A DNA stretch of 64,000 nucleotides from Planctomycetota bacterium (GCA_016716265.1 JADJWQ010000006.1:3499501-3563500); one strand, 5' to 3'; counted from the first letter of the stretch, positions 8,352 to 17,160 are shown. Program-made: numbers and translations. Notes: generated from the sequence alone by a model not told the origin.

Positions 8352-9338
8352 TCAGCCCGGGGCGGCCGGCGGCCAGCGCAGCTCCTCAGGAGCCTTGCGC
8401 AGCGCGCGGAACAGCGCCGGCTCGCGCGGCTTGACGACCTCGCGCTCGGCGAGCCCGGCCGCGGTGCAGACCCAGAACCGCGCGACCTTCGCGCCGATCG
8501 CCGGCCGGCCGACCAGGCGCGCGGACGGTCGATCCATCACCGCGGTGGCCCCGCGCCGGCGCAGCGCGACGAACGAATACGGCAGGGCGCGGAGATCGAT
8601 GCCGAGCTCGCGCCCGGCGCGCGCCCAGCCGGGGTCCTGGAACACGGTGGCCGGCGGGCGCGCGAAGAAGTGGCACCAATGCTCGCGGCCGTCGCCGCGA
8701 TCGCGCAGCGCACTGCAGGGCCCGGCGTGCGGACACGGCGCGACCGGCTCGAACGTGTCGAGCAGACGATCGCGCAGCGCGGCGAGGCGGCGACCGACCG
8801 CACGCGTGCCGGCCTCGACCCACAGCACGGCACGGCTGCGCGCGATCAGCTCGCACAGGCGCTGCTCGTCGGTCGGCCGCAGCTCGTCGAGCACGTGGCT
8901 GACGAGCAGCAGGTCGGGCGCGAGCGCGCGGTCGTCGGTCGCGATCGCCACGTCGAGCGCGGGCTGCTCCTCGCGCAGCGCATCGCGGGCGAACGCCGTG
9001 GCGAGCGGGCTGCGGTCGACGAGCGTCACGCTCGCCGCACCGAGCCGCGCGGCGGCACGCCGACCGGCGACGCCGGTGCCGCAGCCCCAGTCGACGACGG
9101 TGCCGACCGGCCCGACCGCGCCGCGCTCCGCGAGCTCGTCGAGTACCGCGTCCCACTTCCAGCCGATCCGCGCGCCGAGGTAGCGGTCGTAGGCCGCGAG
9201 GTCGCCGGCGTCGCGCCAGTAGTCGGCGACACCGGCGGACTCGCCGGCAGATGCCGCGAGGAACAGCTCGCGCAGGCGGGCGAGGCGCGCGAGCTGGTCA
9301 CGATCTGGCTCGGCGTCGGCTCCGCGCGGGCTGCTCAT
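8352..9338 (-). CDS. Rsm22-like SAM-dependent methyltransferase
   Basis: 328 residues. SAM motif I is VVDWGCGTGVAGRRAA, with VTLVDRSPLA (motif II) and LLLVSHVLDEL (motif post-I/IV). Downstream lie PCPHAGPC, HWCHFF and FWVCTAAG, giving the cysteine set typical of the Rsm22/METTL17 family, whose members bind an iron-sulfur cluster and act in small ribosomal subunit assembly. The internal ATG at MSSPRGADAEP was chosen because the upstream extension is Arg-rich antisense-type sequence. Convergent with the small basic protein and divergent from the secretin-like gene. Confidence 0.8.
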   Translation of the reverse strand: MSSPRGADAEPDRDQLARLARLRELFLAASAGESAGVADYWRDAGDLAAYDRYLGARIGWKWDAVLDELAERGAVGPVGTVVDWGCGTGVAGRRAAARLGAASVTLVDRSPLATAFARDALREEQPALDVAIATDDRALAPDLLLVSHVLDELRPTDEQRLCELIARSRAVLWVEAGTRAVGRRLAALRDRLLDTFEPVAPCPHAGPCSALRDRGDGREHWCHFFARPPATVFQDPGWARAGRELGIDLRALPYSFVALRRRGATAVMDRPSARLVGRPAIGAKVARFWVCTAAGLAEREVVKPREPALFRALRKAPEELRWPPAAPG

Positions 9339-9455
9339 GCGGACATGTTGCCGCAGCGTGCCGGTGCGGACGAGGCGCTGGGGAAGACCGCGGCGGCGAC
9401 GGTCGTCCGACGCCTGGCGATCGGCGCGCCCACCTCGCCGGCGGAGATCCAGACC

Positions 9456-10280
9456 ATGCAATACTCACGACTCGTGTCCTGCTGCGCCGCGTTGCTCGTC
9501 GCGCAGCTCGGTGCTCCTGGCGCATTCGCGCAGGAGACCGCGCCGCGCGGGGCGACCGTGCAGCTCCCGACGCCGACCGCGGCCGGTCAGCCGATGCCCG
9601 CTGCGCGCGTCCCGCAGTGGCCATTCCGCATCGAGGCCGGCGAGGTGCGCCTCCCCGACCTGATCGGGCGGGTCGCGGTGCAGCTCGGCCGGAACTACCT
9701 GTTCCAGCCGAGCGAGTTCCAGCCCCCGTCCAGCAGCTTGAACCTGCAGTCGGCCATGGTCCTGCCCGACGTCGCGACGCTCGAGACCGCGTTCAGCCAG
9801 CTCCTGCACGTGCAGGGCTATGCGATCATCGCGCGCACACCCGAGCTCGGGCTGTTCGAGATCGTCTCGATGTATGGCCCGTCGCGCGCGCGGATCTCCG
9901 AATACGCGCGCTACACCACGCCGGACGACGTGCTGGCGTCGCGCGGCAGGATGGAGCAGGTCGCCTGCGCCGTGTCCCTGCAGCACATGAACGCGCAGAA
10001 CGCCTCGATCTCGCTGCGCCCGTTCTTCGCGCAGTCGGCCGGAAGCGTGGGGGGGCTCGTGGTCGGCAACGACGGAACGCCGCGGTCCATCCTGCTGCAG
10101 GGCTCGTGCCCGCAGGTCGCCGCGGCCATCGAGATGCTGCGGCTCGGCGATACCGCCGCGGGCGAGGCGGCCGCGAGCGAGGCCGCGGCTCGCGAGGCCG
10201 CCGAGCAGCCGTTGGTCGCGCAGCTGCAGGACTTGCAACGCCGCGTCGTCGAGCTCGAGAAGAAGCTGGCGGCGCGCTGA
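9456..10280 (+). CDS. exported secretin N0-domain-like protein with C-terminal coiled coil
   Basis: 274 residues. The signal peptide is MQYSRLVSCCAALLVAQLGAPGAFAQ. Residues 55-120 read EVRLPDLIGRVAVQLGRNYLF, then a hydrophobic segment ending VLPDVATLETAFSQLLHVQG and YAIIARTP. This spacing matches the N0/STN fold of secretins and TonB receptors (D-x2-x2-V...G.N......; L..AL..LL...GYA). There is no secretin pore domain. The last 40 residues are Ala/Glu-rich with a heptad-like end QDLQRRVVELEKKL, likely a coiled coil. It may be a periplasmic adaptor for a secretion or pilus machine coded elsewhere; the role is inferred. Confidence 0.62.
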   Translation: MQYSRLVSCCAALLVAQLGAPGAFAQETAPRGATVQLPTPTAAGQPMPAARVPQWPFRIEAGEVRLPDLIGRVAVQLGRNYLFQPSEFQPPSSSLNLQSAMVLPDVATLETAFSQLLHVQGYAIIARTPELGLFEIVSMYGPSRARISEYARYTTPDDVLASRGRMEQVACAVSLQHMNAQNASISLRPFFAQSAGSVGGLVVGNDGTPRSILLQGSCPQVAAAIEMLRLGDTAAGEAAASEAAAREAAEQPLVAQLQDLQRRVVELEKKLAAR

Positions 10281-10308
10281 TCCGCGCGCGCCGCCCGCGG
10301 CGCGTGCC

Positions 10309-12294
10309 TCAGGCCGGCGGGCTCAGCTCCCGCGCGTCGAGGCGCACCTCGAACACCAGCGCCCCGTCGGCGCGGATCCAGGTCGCGACGAGCGTCGCCG
10401 GATCGCGCGTGCTGTCCGCGCACAGGCGCAGGAACACGCGCTTCTCGGCGGCCGAGTGCACGAGCGACGGGTGCGGCACGTTCAGGCTCTCGATGACCGA
10501 GTCGTGCATCGGCGAGCTGACGAACTGCCACAGGTCGTAGCCGACGCGACGCTCGTAGCGCAGCGCGCGGCTGACGTGGACGTCACCGCCGACCAGCACG
10601 ACGCCCGGGATCTTCTGAGCGGCGACGAAGTCGAACAGCGCATCGCGCTCGTGCGCGTAGGTCTGCCAGTCGTCGGACTCGCTGTTCTGCTTGTCGTCCC
10701 AGATCATCCCGGTCGCGAGGACCTTGAAGGTGGCGGTCGATTGCTGCAGTCCGCGTCGGATCCAATCCCATTGCCGTGGTCCGAGCAACGTGGGCAGATC
10801 CGTGGCGACCGGGGACGGTCCGGTGCGCGCGAACCACCGCGCGTCGAGCAGGAAGACCTCCAGCGGACCGCGGCGGAACGACGTGTAGATGCCCTGGCCG
10901 TCCTCGCCGAACGACGGCAAGGCGCGATACTCGACGAACGCCTGCCGTGAGCCCTCCTTGCCGGGCAGCCGGCCGTCGCTGTCGTTCTGCCCGAAGTCGT
11001 GATCGTCCCAGGTCGCCCAGACCGGGGTCCCGCTCACCAGCGCCGCGAGCTCCGGGATCTGCAGGAAGCGGCGGTGCTCGAGCCGCTGCTTCGCGAGGTC
11101 GGTGCTGTCGATGTACGGCGTGTCGCCGAGCAGCACGACGCCCTCGCAGCCCTCGTCGCGCATGCGCGTCCAGATCGCATTGGGCTCGGTGTGCGCACAC
11201 GATCCGAACGCCAGCGCGACGCGGGCGGGTTGCTCGGACGGCGCCGCGGTGCGGAACCTGCATGCTGCGGTGTCGACCAACGGGCTGCCATCGGCGTTGC
11301 GGATCGCATAGCGGTATTCGGTATCCGGGACGAGCCCGTCGACCCGCCAGCTCAGGCAGCGGTCGTGCACCTCCTCGGCGCGGCCGCGCCGCACGATCGG
11401 CTCGCCGCCGGAGGCCACGGCAGGCCACATCGCGAGCTGCAGGTCGCCATCGTGGTCCGGGCGATACCAGACGAACGCCGTCGTGTCGTCGACGTGCCCG
11501 ACCATCGGACCGACCGGCGCCTCGCCCGCCATCGGTGTCGGCACGACGTCCGGTGCGCGGCCGGCCCGCACGAGGCCGGCGTAGCGCTCGAGCGCCGTGA
11601 AGAAGCCGCGCGCGGCCAGCAGCGCGCTCTGCGGCGCGGCCTGGCTGCGGTCCGGCAGCCACACCTTGTCGAGCCACAGCGTCGAGATCACGAACCGGCC
11701 GCGGCCGTGCGCCGCCTCGACGAGCGCCGGATAGCGGATCGGCAGCTCGGACGCCATCAGCACGGCGACGCCCTTCCAGCTCTCGATGACCTCCCAGCTC
11801 CGCGGCTCGTCGCCCTGGGTCTGGTAGCGCAACACGTCGGCCGTCGCCCAGCCTTCGAGCAACGGATGCGTCGGGCGCACGGGCACCAGATCGCTCAGGT
11901 CACGATTGCCGCGCACGATCTCGATCCCCTCCGGCAGCCACGGCACGCGGTCCTCGTACTGGTCGCTCTGCGTCATCTGCACGACGACGCCGCCGGCCGC
12001 CGCGAAGCGGGCGAGGCTCGCGCCGTGCGCGGCGATCCACTGGCGATACGGATCCCCATTGTTGACGAACGAGCCGAACAGCAGCAGATCGACGTCGAGG
12101 CGGTCGGCCGGCACGTCCGCGGGCAGGTCCACGACCTCGAAGCCGGCGTCGCGCAGCAGCCGTGCCGCGCCGGTCGCGCGATTCGTCCAGCGGTCCTCGA
12201 ACTCGAGCACCGCCGCGCGCAGCCGGCGCCGCGGCGCGAGGGAGGGGGCGACCAGCGAGCCGGCGGCGACTCCGAGGAACGTGCGTCGATCCAT
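10309..12294 (-). CDS. PhoD-family alkaline phosphatase/phosphodiesterase with N-terminal amidotransferase-like domain
   Basis: 661 residues. MDRRTFLGVAAGSLVAP resembles a Tat-type leader with only two arginines. Residues 30-240 form a flavodoxin/GATase-like domain (AAVLEFEDRW, LLLFGSFVN, GGVVVQMTQ) without a visible Cys-His catalytic pair. A fibronectin-like PhoD N domain follows (TTAFVWYRPDHDG, YRYAIRNADG). The metallophosphatase domain has GSCAHTEPN, LLGDTPYIDS, WATWDDHDFGQND and LVGGDVHVSRA, the usual metal ligands. The enzyme should release phosphate from extracytoplasmic phosphodiesters or polyesters. The extra N-terminal domain is not part of standard PhoD. 58 bp after the MATE gene on the same strand. 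Confidence 0.85.
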   Translation of the reverse strand: MDRRTFLGVAAGSLVAPSLAPRRRLRAAVLEFEDRWTNRATGAARLLRDAGFEVVDLPADVPADRLDVDLLLFGSFVNNGDPYRQWIAAHGASLARFAAAGGVVVQMTQSDQYEDRVPWLPEGIEIVRGNRDLSDLVPVRPTHPLLEGWATADVLRYQTQGDEPRSWEVIESWKGVAVLMASELPIRYPALVEAAHGRGRFVISTLWLDKVWLPDRSQAAPQSALLAARGFFTALERYAGLVRAGRAPDVVPTPMAGEAPVGPMVGHVDDTTAFVWYRPDHDGDLQLAMWPAVASGGEPIVRRGRAEEVHDRCLSWRVDGLVPDTEYRYAIRNADGSPLVDTAACRFRTAAPSEQPARVALAFGSCAHTEPNAIWTRMRDEGCEGVVLLGDTPYIDSTDLAKQRLEHRRFLQIPELAALVSGTPVWATWDDHDFGQNDSDGRLPGKEGSRQAFVEYRALPSFGEDGQGIYTSFRRGPLEVFLLDARWFARTGPSPVATDLPTLLGPRQWDWIRRGLQQSTATFKVLATGMIWDDKQNSESDDWQTYAHERDALFDFVAAQKIPGVVLVGGDVHVSRALRYERRVGYDLWQFVSSPMHDSVIESLNVPHPSLVHSAAEKRVFLRLCADSTRDPATLVATWIRADGALVFEVRLDARELSPPA

Positions 12295-12352
12295 GGCGCC
12301 CAGTGAAGCCGAGCAGGCCGGCCCGCGCGAGGGTCGCGAGCGACCGGTTCGC

Positions 12353-13678
12353 TCACACCGCGTGGTCACGCCAGGGGGCGCGCAGGAACAGCAGCCGCGA
12401 CCAGACCAGCTTGCCGACCGACGACAGGTCGATCGCCAGCCAGATTCCGGCGAGGCCGAGGCCTCCCCACACCGCGAGCGCGTGCGCGAGCGGAATGCGC
12501 ACGACGTTCATCGCGACGCTGTTGACCATCACCGGCCGCGTCAGTCCGGCACCGGCAAGGCACTGGTCGTAGCACACCTGCACCGCGGCGAAGGGCTGCG
12601 CCGCCGCCATCCACAGCAGGTAGAGCACGTTCGCGTCGATGGCGGACGGCGCGTCGGCGAGCACCGCGACGAGCTCGCGGCCAGCCACCACGAACAGCAT
12701 GCCGCCGGCGCAGCCGATCGCGAGGTTGACGCGCGTCGCGAGGCGCACGAGCCAGACCGCGTGCTCCGGACGACCGGCGCCCAGCTCGCGGCCGACCAGC
12801 GTGCCGGTCGCCTGCGCAACACCCCAGAACGTCGTGTAGACCATGGACTCGATCCCGAATCCGGGCCCGAGCGCCGATCGGCCGGCGGCATCGAAGCGCG
12901 AGAAGGTGAGCGCGAGCATCACCTGGTACACGATGGAATACAGCGCGATCGATACGCCGATCGGCAGTCCGATGCGCGCGATCCGGCCGAACAGGGGGCG
13001 CGGGGCGCTGCCGGTCAGCGGCCGGTCCAGCCCACCACGGCGCAGCAACGCCAGGCCGATGGTCATGCCCGGCACGCGCGACAGCGCGGTCGCGATCCCG
13101 GCTCCCTCGACGCCGAAGCGCGGGACGAGCAGTGCATTCAGCAATGCATTGCTGGCGACACCCGTCAGCTCGAGCGCCAGCGAGATCTTCGCTCGCCGAT
13201 GCGCCATGAATGCCGCGTCGAGCACCGGCATCTGGGCGAGGACGAGCTGGCCGACACCGATCCAGCGCAGATAGCCGGCGAGCAGCGCGCGCTCGCCCGC
13301 GTGCGACGCACCCGGGACCAGCACGTCGGCCATCGCGTCCGAGCCGAGCCACGACGCGACCGCCAGCGCGGCGCCGATCGCCGACGCGAGTCGGAATCCA
13401 GCGCGCACCGCCTCGTGCGCCCGCCCGGGATCGCCCTCACCGAGGCGGCGCGCCGCGATCGCCAGCACGCCGACGCCGACGATCTGCGCGCAGGCCACGA
13501 AGCCGATCGCGAGCATGCCGCCGACCGCGACCGCCGCCTGGGCCTCGACGCCGAGCGGCTGCACGAAGAACTGGTCGTTGATCCGGAACAGGCCGTGCAC
13601 CGCCATCGCGAGCGCCGCTGGGACGGCGAGACGCACGAGGTCGCGGGCGCTGGCGCTGGCGGCAGGCGTAGCGGTCAC
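12353..13678 (-). CDS. MATE-family efflux transporter
   Basis: 441 residues starting at GTG (MTATPAASASARDLVRLAVP). About twelve hydrophobic segments are visible. The N-half motif is RINDQFFVQPLGVEAQAAVAVGG, the region where MATE proteins have the conserved D/N-x3-F/V-x2-LG motif. The C-half repeat begins near RIARIGLPIGVSIALYS and includes GIESMVYTTFWGVAQATGTLVGRELGAG. Full family length. It would export drugs or metabolites by Na+ or H+ antiport. PhoD lies downstream in the same direction; no functional link is evident. Confidence 0.88.
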   Translation of the reverse strand: MTATPAASASARDLVRLAVPAALAMAVHGLFRINDQFFVQPLGVEAQAAVAVGGMLAIGFVACAQIVGVGVLAIAARRLGEGDPGRAHEAVRAGFRLASAIGAALAVASWLGSDAMADVLVPGASHAGERALLAGYLRWIGVGQLVLAQMPVLDAAFMAHRRAKISLALELTGVASNALLNALLVPRFGVEGAGIATALSRVPGMTIGLALLRRGGLDRPLTGSAPRPLFGRIARIGLPIGVSIALYSIVYQVMLALTFSRFDAAGRSALGPGFGIESMVYTTFWGVAQATGTLVGRELGAGRPEHAVWLVRLATRVNLAIGCAGGMLFVVAGRELVAVLADAPSAIDANVLYLLWMAAAQPFAAVQVCYDQCLAGAGLTRPVMVNSVAMNVVRIPLAHALAVWGGLGLAGIWLAIDLSSVGKLVWSRLLFLRAPWRDHAV

Positions 13679-13778
13679 GGCGGACGCGGATCGGAGCGGC
13701 TGGGAAACCCCATGGCAAGGGGCCGACCGCTGCCACCTTGCGTGGTTTCCCGCGATACCGGGGTCGCCGAGCCGTCGC

Positions 13779-13784
13779 TAGCAT
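13779..13784 (+). promoter_or_regulatory. -10-like box TAGCAT
   Basis: Context GCTAGCAT in the divergent gap between the MATE gene and the exported protein beginning at 13891. It lies 106 bp before that start, so a long leader would follow. Confidence 0.3.
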
Positions 13785-13890
13785 CCAGGGTTCGATCGGA
13801 GCGGGCGCAACCCGCCCGCCCGCGCCCGCCGGGGCTTTCCGCGGTGCACCCGGAGGGCTTCGTCTTCTCGCCACCGCCACGGAGGCCTCC

Positions 13891-15432
13891 ATGACGCTCC
13901 CCGCGAGCACCGGCCTCGGTGCTCTCCTCGGTGCGGTGCTGCTCGCTGTCACCGCACCCGCGCAGGTGATTCTCGTCGAGCCGGGCCACCAGCTCCGCCT
14001 GCACATGGACTCGATGGCGCCGCTGCACCCGTCGCAGCGACAGCTCGAGATCGTCCAGCCGATCGGCGACATCGAGAGCGTGTGCGTCGACCAGCAGACC
14101 GGCGACGTCTACGTGCAGCTCATCTTCCCGCCGATGTCACCCGTCTCGCAGACGACGCACATCTTCCGCGTGTCGACGAAGGCCGGTGACGTCGTCACGC
14201 CGGTCGCCCTCAATACGGGCTTCGGCATCTGCGAGCGCGGCGCCGACCTGCAGCTCGATCCCAATCGGAACATGCTGGTCACGCAGGACCAGAACACGCT
14301 CATGCCGGAGCGACTCGGATTCGTCGCGCTGCCGATGGGTGTGATCGGCACGTGGTCGTGGGTGACCACACCGCCGATCTTCCAGGGCGCGACGTTCGGC
14401 ATGGACTTCTCGAACGGCAACGGCGGATCGGTCGTGCCGCCCGGCGACATCGTGTTCACCGCCGACGTCGCGGCGACCGGTATCCATACCTGCCGATTCG
14501 CAGGGCCGGGCAGCGTGACGCTCGTGCCGGCCGCGGCGATGCCGGGCGGCGGTGACGACATGGTCAACCAGCCGGACGGCGACTGGATCTGGGTCGGCGA
14601 CTTCAACCTGCCGATCGTCCAGATCCTGCCGTTCCCGCCGTTCCCGCAGATGCCGAGCGCGCTGAACCTGCAGACGATGTTCAACAATGCCGGCCTCGCC
14701 TACATCGCCGGCTCGCGGGCCGCCGTGTGCGACGTCACCGGCGTGCTCTACGTGTCGTTCTCCGGCGCGACCGGCGGCACTGGCATCTTCCGCGTCGACG
14801 AGCGGCTGATGACCTCGACGCTGATGCTCACGATCGGCAACAACCAGGGCAACATGGGCCTGCACGACCTCGAGGTCGGACCGTCGACACTCGGCACGTG
14901 CAACAGCCTGTGGTTCACCGTGCACGACTACCTGACCGGTGGCGAGCAGCTGTGGGAGGTCACCATCCCATCGTGCTGTCCGATCCCGTCGCTCGCGTTG
15001 CCGATCCCCGACCCACGCGGACTCAACGTGCCGCGCAGCATCATGGCGTGGCCGCTCGGCAATCAGCCGTTCCTCGGCAATGCCGGCTTCGCCGTGCAGC
15101 TCGACGATCCGGCGCTCGCCTGCCCGATCACCCCGGGCTCGCCGACGTTCCTGCTGATCGGCTTCGCGCCGTTCTCCTTCCTGCTGCCCGGCTTCGGCTG
15201 CCTGCCCGGCACGCCGGGCGACGTCATGATGGCGCCGCCGCTGTTCGTCGCGAGCGGTCCACTGCCGTGGCCAGGCCCTGTCGGCGCGCCGCCGGTGCAC
15301 CCGCTCGGCATCCCGTTCGACGCCGCCCTGTGCGGCCTGCCCGCCTTCGCGCAGGGCCTGTGGGTCGACCCGCTCGGCCCGAGCCGCCCCGCGCTGCTCA
15401 GCTGGCGTCTGGATCTGGTCCTCGGGTTCTGA
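13891..15432 (+). CDS. exported beta-propeller-like protein of unknown function
   Basis: 513 residues. MTLPASTGLGALLGAVLLAVTAPAQ is a signal peptide, and GGAGG lies 5 nt before the ATG. The body has repeated blades such as IESVCVDQQTGDVYVQL, VFTADVAATGIHTCRF, DWIWVGDFNLPIVQIL and VCDVTGVLYVSFSGATGG, reminiscent of NHL/SGL propellers, although no family motif is exact. The last 120 residues are Cys/Pro-rich and end LPAFAQGLWVDPLG then SWRLDLVLGF, similar to the C-terminal module shared by other exported proteins here. Likely periplasmic or surface located. The 3' end overlaps the convergent adenylate kinase-like gene by 35 bp. Confidence 0.75.
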   Translation: MTLPASTGLGALLGAVLLAVTAPAQVILVEPGHQLRLHMDSMAPLHPSQRQLEIVQPIGDIESVCVDQQTGDVYVQLIFPPMSPVSQTTHIFRVSTKAGDVVTPVALNTGFGICERGADLQLDPNRNMLVTQDQNTLMPERLGFVALPMGVIGTWSWVTTPPIFQGATFGMDFSNGNGGSVVPPGDIVFTADVAATGIHTCRFAGPGSVTLVPAAAMPGGGDDMVNQPDGDWIWVGDFNLPIVQILPFPPFPQMPSALNLQTMFNNAGLAYIAGSRAAVCDVTGVLYVSFSGATGGTGIFRVDERLMTSTLMLTIGNNQGNMGLHDLEVGPSTLGTCNSLWFTVHDYLTGGEQLWEVTIPSCCPIPSLALPIPDPRGLNVPRSIMAWPLGNQPFLGNAGFAVQLDDPALACPITPGSPTFLLIGFAPFSFLLPGFGCLPGTPGDVMMAPPLFVASGPLPWPGPVGAPPVHPLGIPFDAALCGLPAFAQGLWVDPLGPSRPALLSWRLDLVLGF

Positions 15433-16093
15433 CACTCGGCTGGGACGCGGTCAGCGCGCGCAGCACGTCGCCGGCGGTGGTCGCCTCGCCGACCTCGAAC
15501 CGCCGGCACGGCACGCCGCGCGCGCGGTAATGCTCGAGCAGCGGCCGCGTCCGCTCGGCGTAGGTGCGCAGCTTGCGTTCGATCTCTTCGCTGGAGTCGT
15601 CGACGCGCTCGGCGCGATCGCCGCCGCGATTCGACGCGATGCGCGCCCGCACGGTCGCCGCGCTGCAATCCAGCTCGACGACGAGAACGATATCGAAGAC
15701 GTCGACGAGGTCGCGCGCCTGTCCGGTGTGCCGCGGCAGTCCATTGAGCACGACGAGGTCCTCCGCGCCGACGCCCCGCTCGACGACGCCCCGCTCGACC
15801 ACGCCCCGCTCGACGACGCCCTGCTCGAACAGGAACGACGCGAGGATCGCCCGCGCGATGGGGAGCGAGTCGTCCTCGAGCAGCCGGTTCTCGCGCAGCA
15901 GGTCGCGCACGAAGGCCACGATCTCCGGCCCGAGCCCGGCCCCGCCGTGGTCCGCGACCCGTCGCAGCAGGGCACCGAAGTCCAGGTGCACGCAGCGCCG
16001 TCCGCACAGGCCGCGCGCAGCCAGCAGGTCGCCGAGCGGGCTCTTTCCCGAGCCGGTGGGCCCGAGCAGCAGGACTGCCGGTCGTGTCGTCAT
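15398..16093 (-). CDS. adenylate kinase-like P-loop nucleotide kinase
   Basis: 231 residues. P-loop GPTGSGKS (11-18), where adenylate kinases usually have GPPGSGKG. GLPRHTGQARDL corresponds to the family's GFPR...QA..L. IASNRGGDRAERVDDSSEEI plus KLRTYAERTRPLLEHYRARGV matches the post-LID helix with its RxDD and YxxxTxPL. It should transfer phosphate between ATP and a nucleoside monophosphate. A fourfold VERGV repeat sits in the loop before the FPR-equivalent motif, so activity may be altered. Adk proper is usually elsewhere in the genome, so this is probably a paralogue. Confidence 0.78.
   Translation of the reverse strand: MTTRPAVLLLGPTGSGKSPLGDLLAARGLCGRRCVHLDFGALLRRVADHGGAGLGPEIVAFVRDLLRENRLLEDDSLPIARAILASFLFEQGVVERGVVERGVVERGVGAEDLVVLNGLPRHTGQARDLVDVFDIVLVVELDCSAATVRARIASNRGGDRAERVDDSSEEIERKLRTYAERTRPLLEHYRARGVPCRRFEVGEATTAGDVLRALTASQPSVRTRGPDPDAS
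15770..15829. repeat. four in-frame 15-bp tandem units within adenylate kinase-like gene
   Basis: Units are gacgccccgctcgac twice, then cacgccccgctcgac and gacgccctgctcgaa. On the coding strand they give three VERGV and one EQGV-type repeat. The length is a multiple of three, so the frame is kept. Confidence 0.9.
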
Positions 16094-16128
16094 CGGAAGC
16101 GGCCGCGGTGCCCGGGCGCGAAGTCGGC

Positions 16129-17154
16129 CTATGCGCCGAGCAGCACGCGCCCGGGGTTCGACGTCGTGAGCCCCGCGGCGTTCGCCGCCGGATCGAGCAC
16201 GAACCACTGGTTCCAGATCGGCAGGCACGTGAACGGGTGCATCGGGACCGGTACGTGCAGGGTCGCGCTGCCACCGCTCGTCTGCGTCGTGAGGGTGACG
16301 TCGCCGAAGACGTGCGTCGTGCAACCGACCGCACCGAGCAGACCGAGATCGAGCGGTGCCGTGCGGAGCCCGAAGCTGAACGCCAGCACCGCCAGTGAGC
16401 TCACCGCGGTCGGCCCGTCGCTCAACAACACGTCGAGGCCGGGTCCGCCGACCTGCGCGCTGCCCGAATAGCCGAGGACGGGAGCACGTCCGCTCGAACC
16501 CGGGCAACCGCCACCGAGCTCGAGCAGACCGTGCGTATCGGTGCAGAGCCGCAGCTTGATCCCGCCACCCTGGAACAGGTTGCCGGTGTAGCCGCCGCCG
16601 GTCGTCCATCCGTACGGCAGCGACTGGTCGGTGCGCAGCCCCGCCGTCCCCGAGCCGGTCGGCGCGCCGGCGCCGCGGACCCGGAACTCGACCACCAGAT
16701 CGCCGAGCGCAGGGTCGAACGCGAAGTCGAACGGCAGGCCGAGCGGCGTCCAGGCATTCGCGGCCGTCGGCAGCAGCCAGTCGCGGGTGCCCGCCGTCCG
16801 CGTCGGGCCGACCAGGTTGCCGTTCATCGGATTGGCCAGGCGGCCCGCAGGACAGTGCCCGAGCGTCACGGTCAGCTCCGCGAACCGGCGCAGGCGCGAG
16901 CCCGCTGGCGCCACCTGCAGGTCACGGATCGTGAACGGCTGCGCACCGAGCAAGGCCCGCGGGATCAGCACCTGGTAGCGCGTGTCGCTGAACACCGGAT
17001 CAGTGGGGTTCGCATTGCCGAACGGAACCGAGCTCGGCGCCCCGAATCCCGGCGTGTCGGACGGCACGGCGGTGCACGACTGCGCGCGCGGCGCCGCGGC
17101 ACACAGCAGCACCGCCGCGACGAGGCCGACGTGGGCCCGCGGAGGCATTCGCAT
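16129..17154 (-). CDS. exported protein with shared C-terminal beta module
   Basis: 341 residues. Signal peptide MRMPPRAHVGLVAAVLLCAAAPRAQ. The N-half is a Gly/Ala/Pro-rich beta-sandwich-like domain (RYQVLIPRALLGAQPFTI, FAELTVTLGHCP, LGDLVVEFRVRG). After GGGCPGSSGRAPVLGYSG comes a C-terminal module: LGLLGAVGCTTHVF, TLHVPVPMHPFTCL, WNQWFVLDPAANAAG, ending TTSNPGRVLLG. The same layout closes several other exported proteins in this window. No enzyme motif is seen. A TAACCT box lies only 6 bp upstream of the ATG, so the message may be leaderless. Start by the signal peptide. Confidence 0.78.
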   Translation of the reverse strand: MRMPPRAHVGLVAAVLLCAAAPRAQSCTAVPSDTPGFGAPSSVPFGNANPTDPVFSDTRYQVLIPRALLGAQPFTIRDLQVAPAGSRLRRFAELTVTLGHCPAGRLANPMNGNLVGPTRTAGTRDWLLPTAANAWTPLGLPFDFAFDPALGDLVVEFRVRGAGAPTGSGTAGLRTDQSLPYGWTTGGGYTGNLFQGGGIKLRLCTDTHGLLELGGGCPGSSGRAPVLGYSGSAQVGGPGLDVLLSDGPTAVSSLAVLAFSFGLRTAPLDLGLLGAVGCTTHVFGDVTLTTQTSGGSATLHVPVPMHPFTCLPIWNQWFVLDPAANAAGLTTSNPGRVLLGA

Positions 17155-17160
17155 GGAGGG

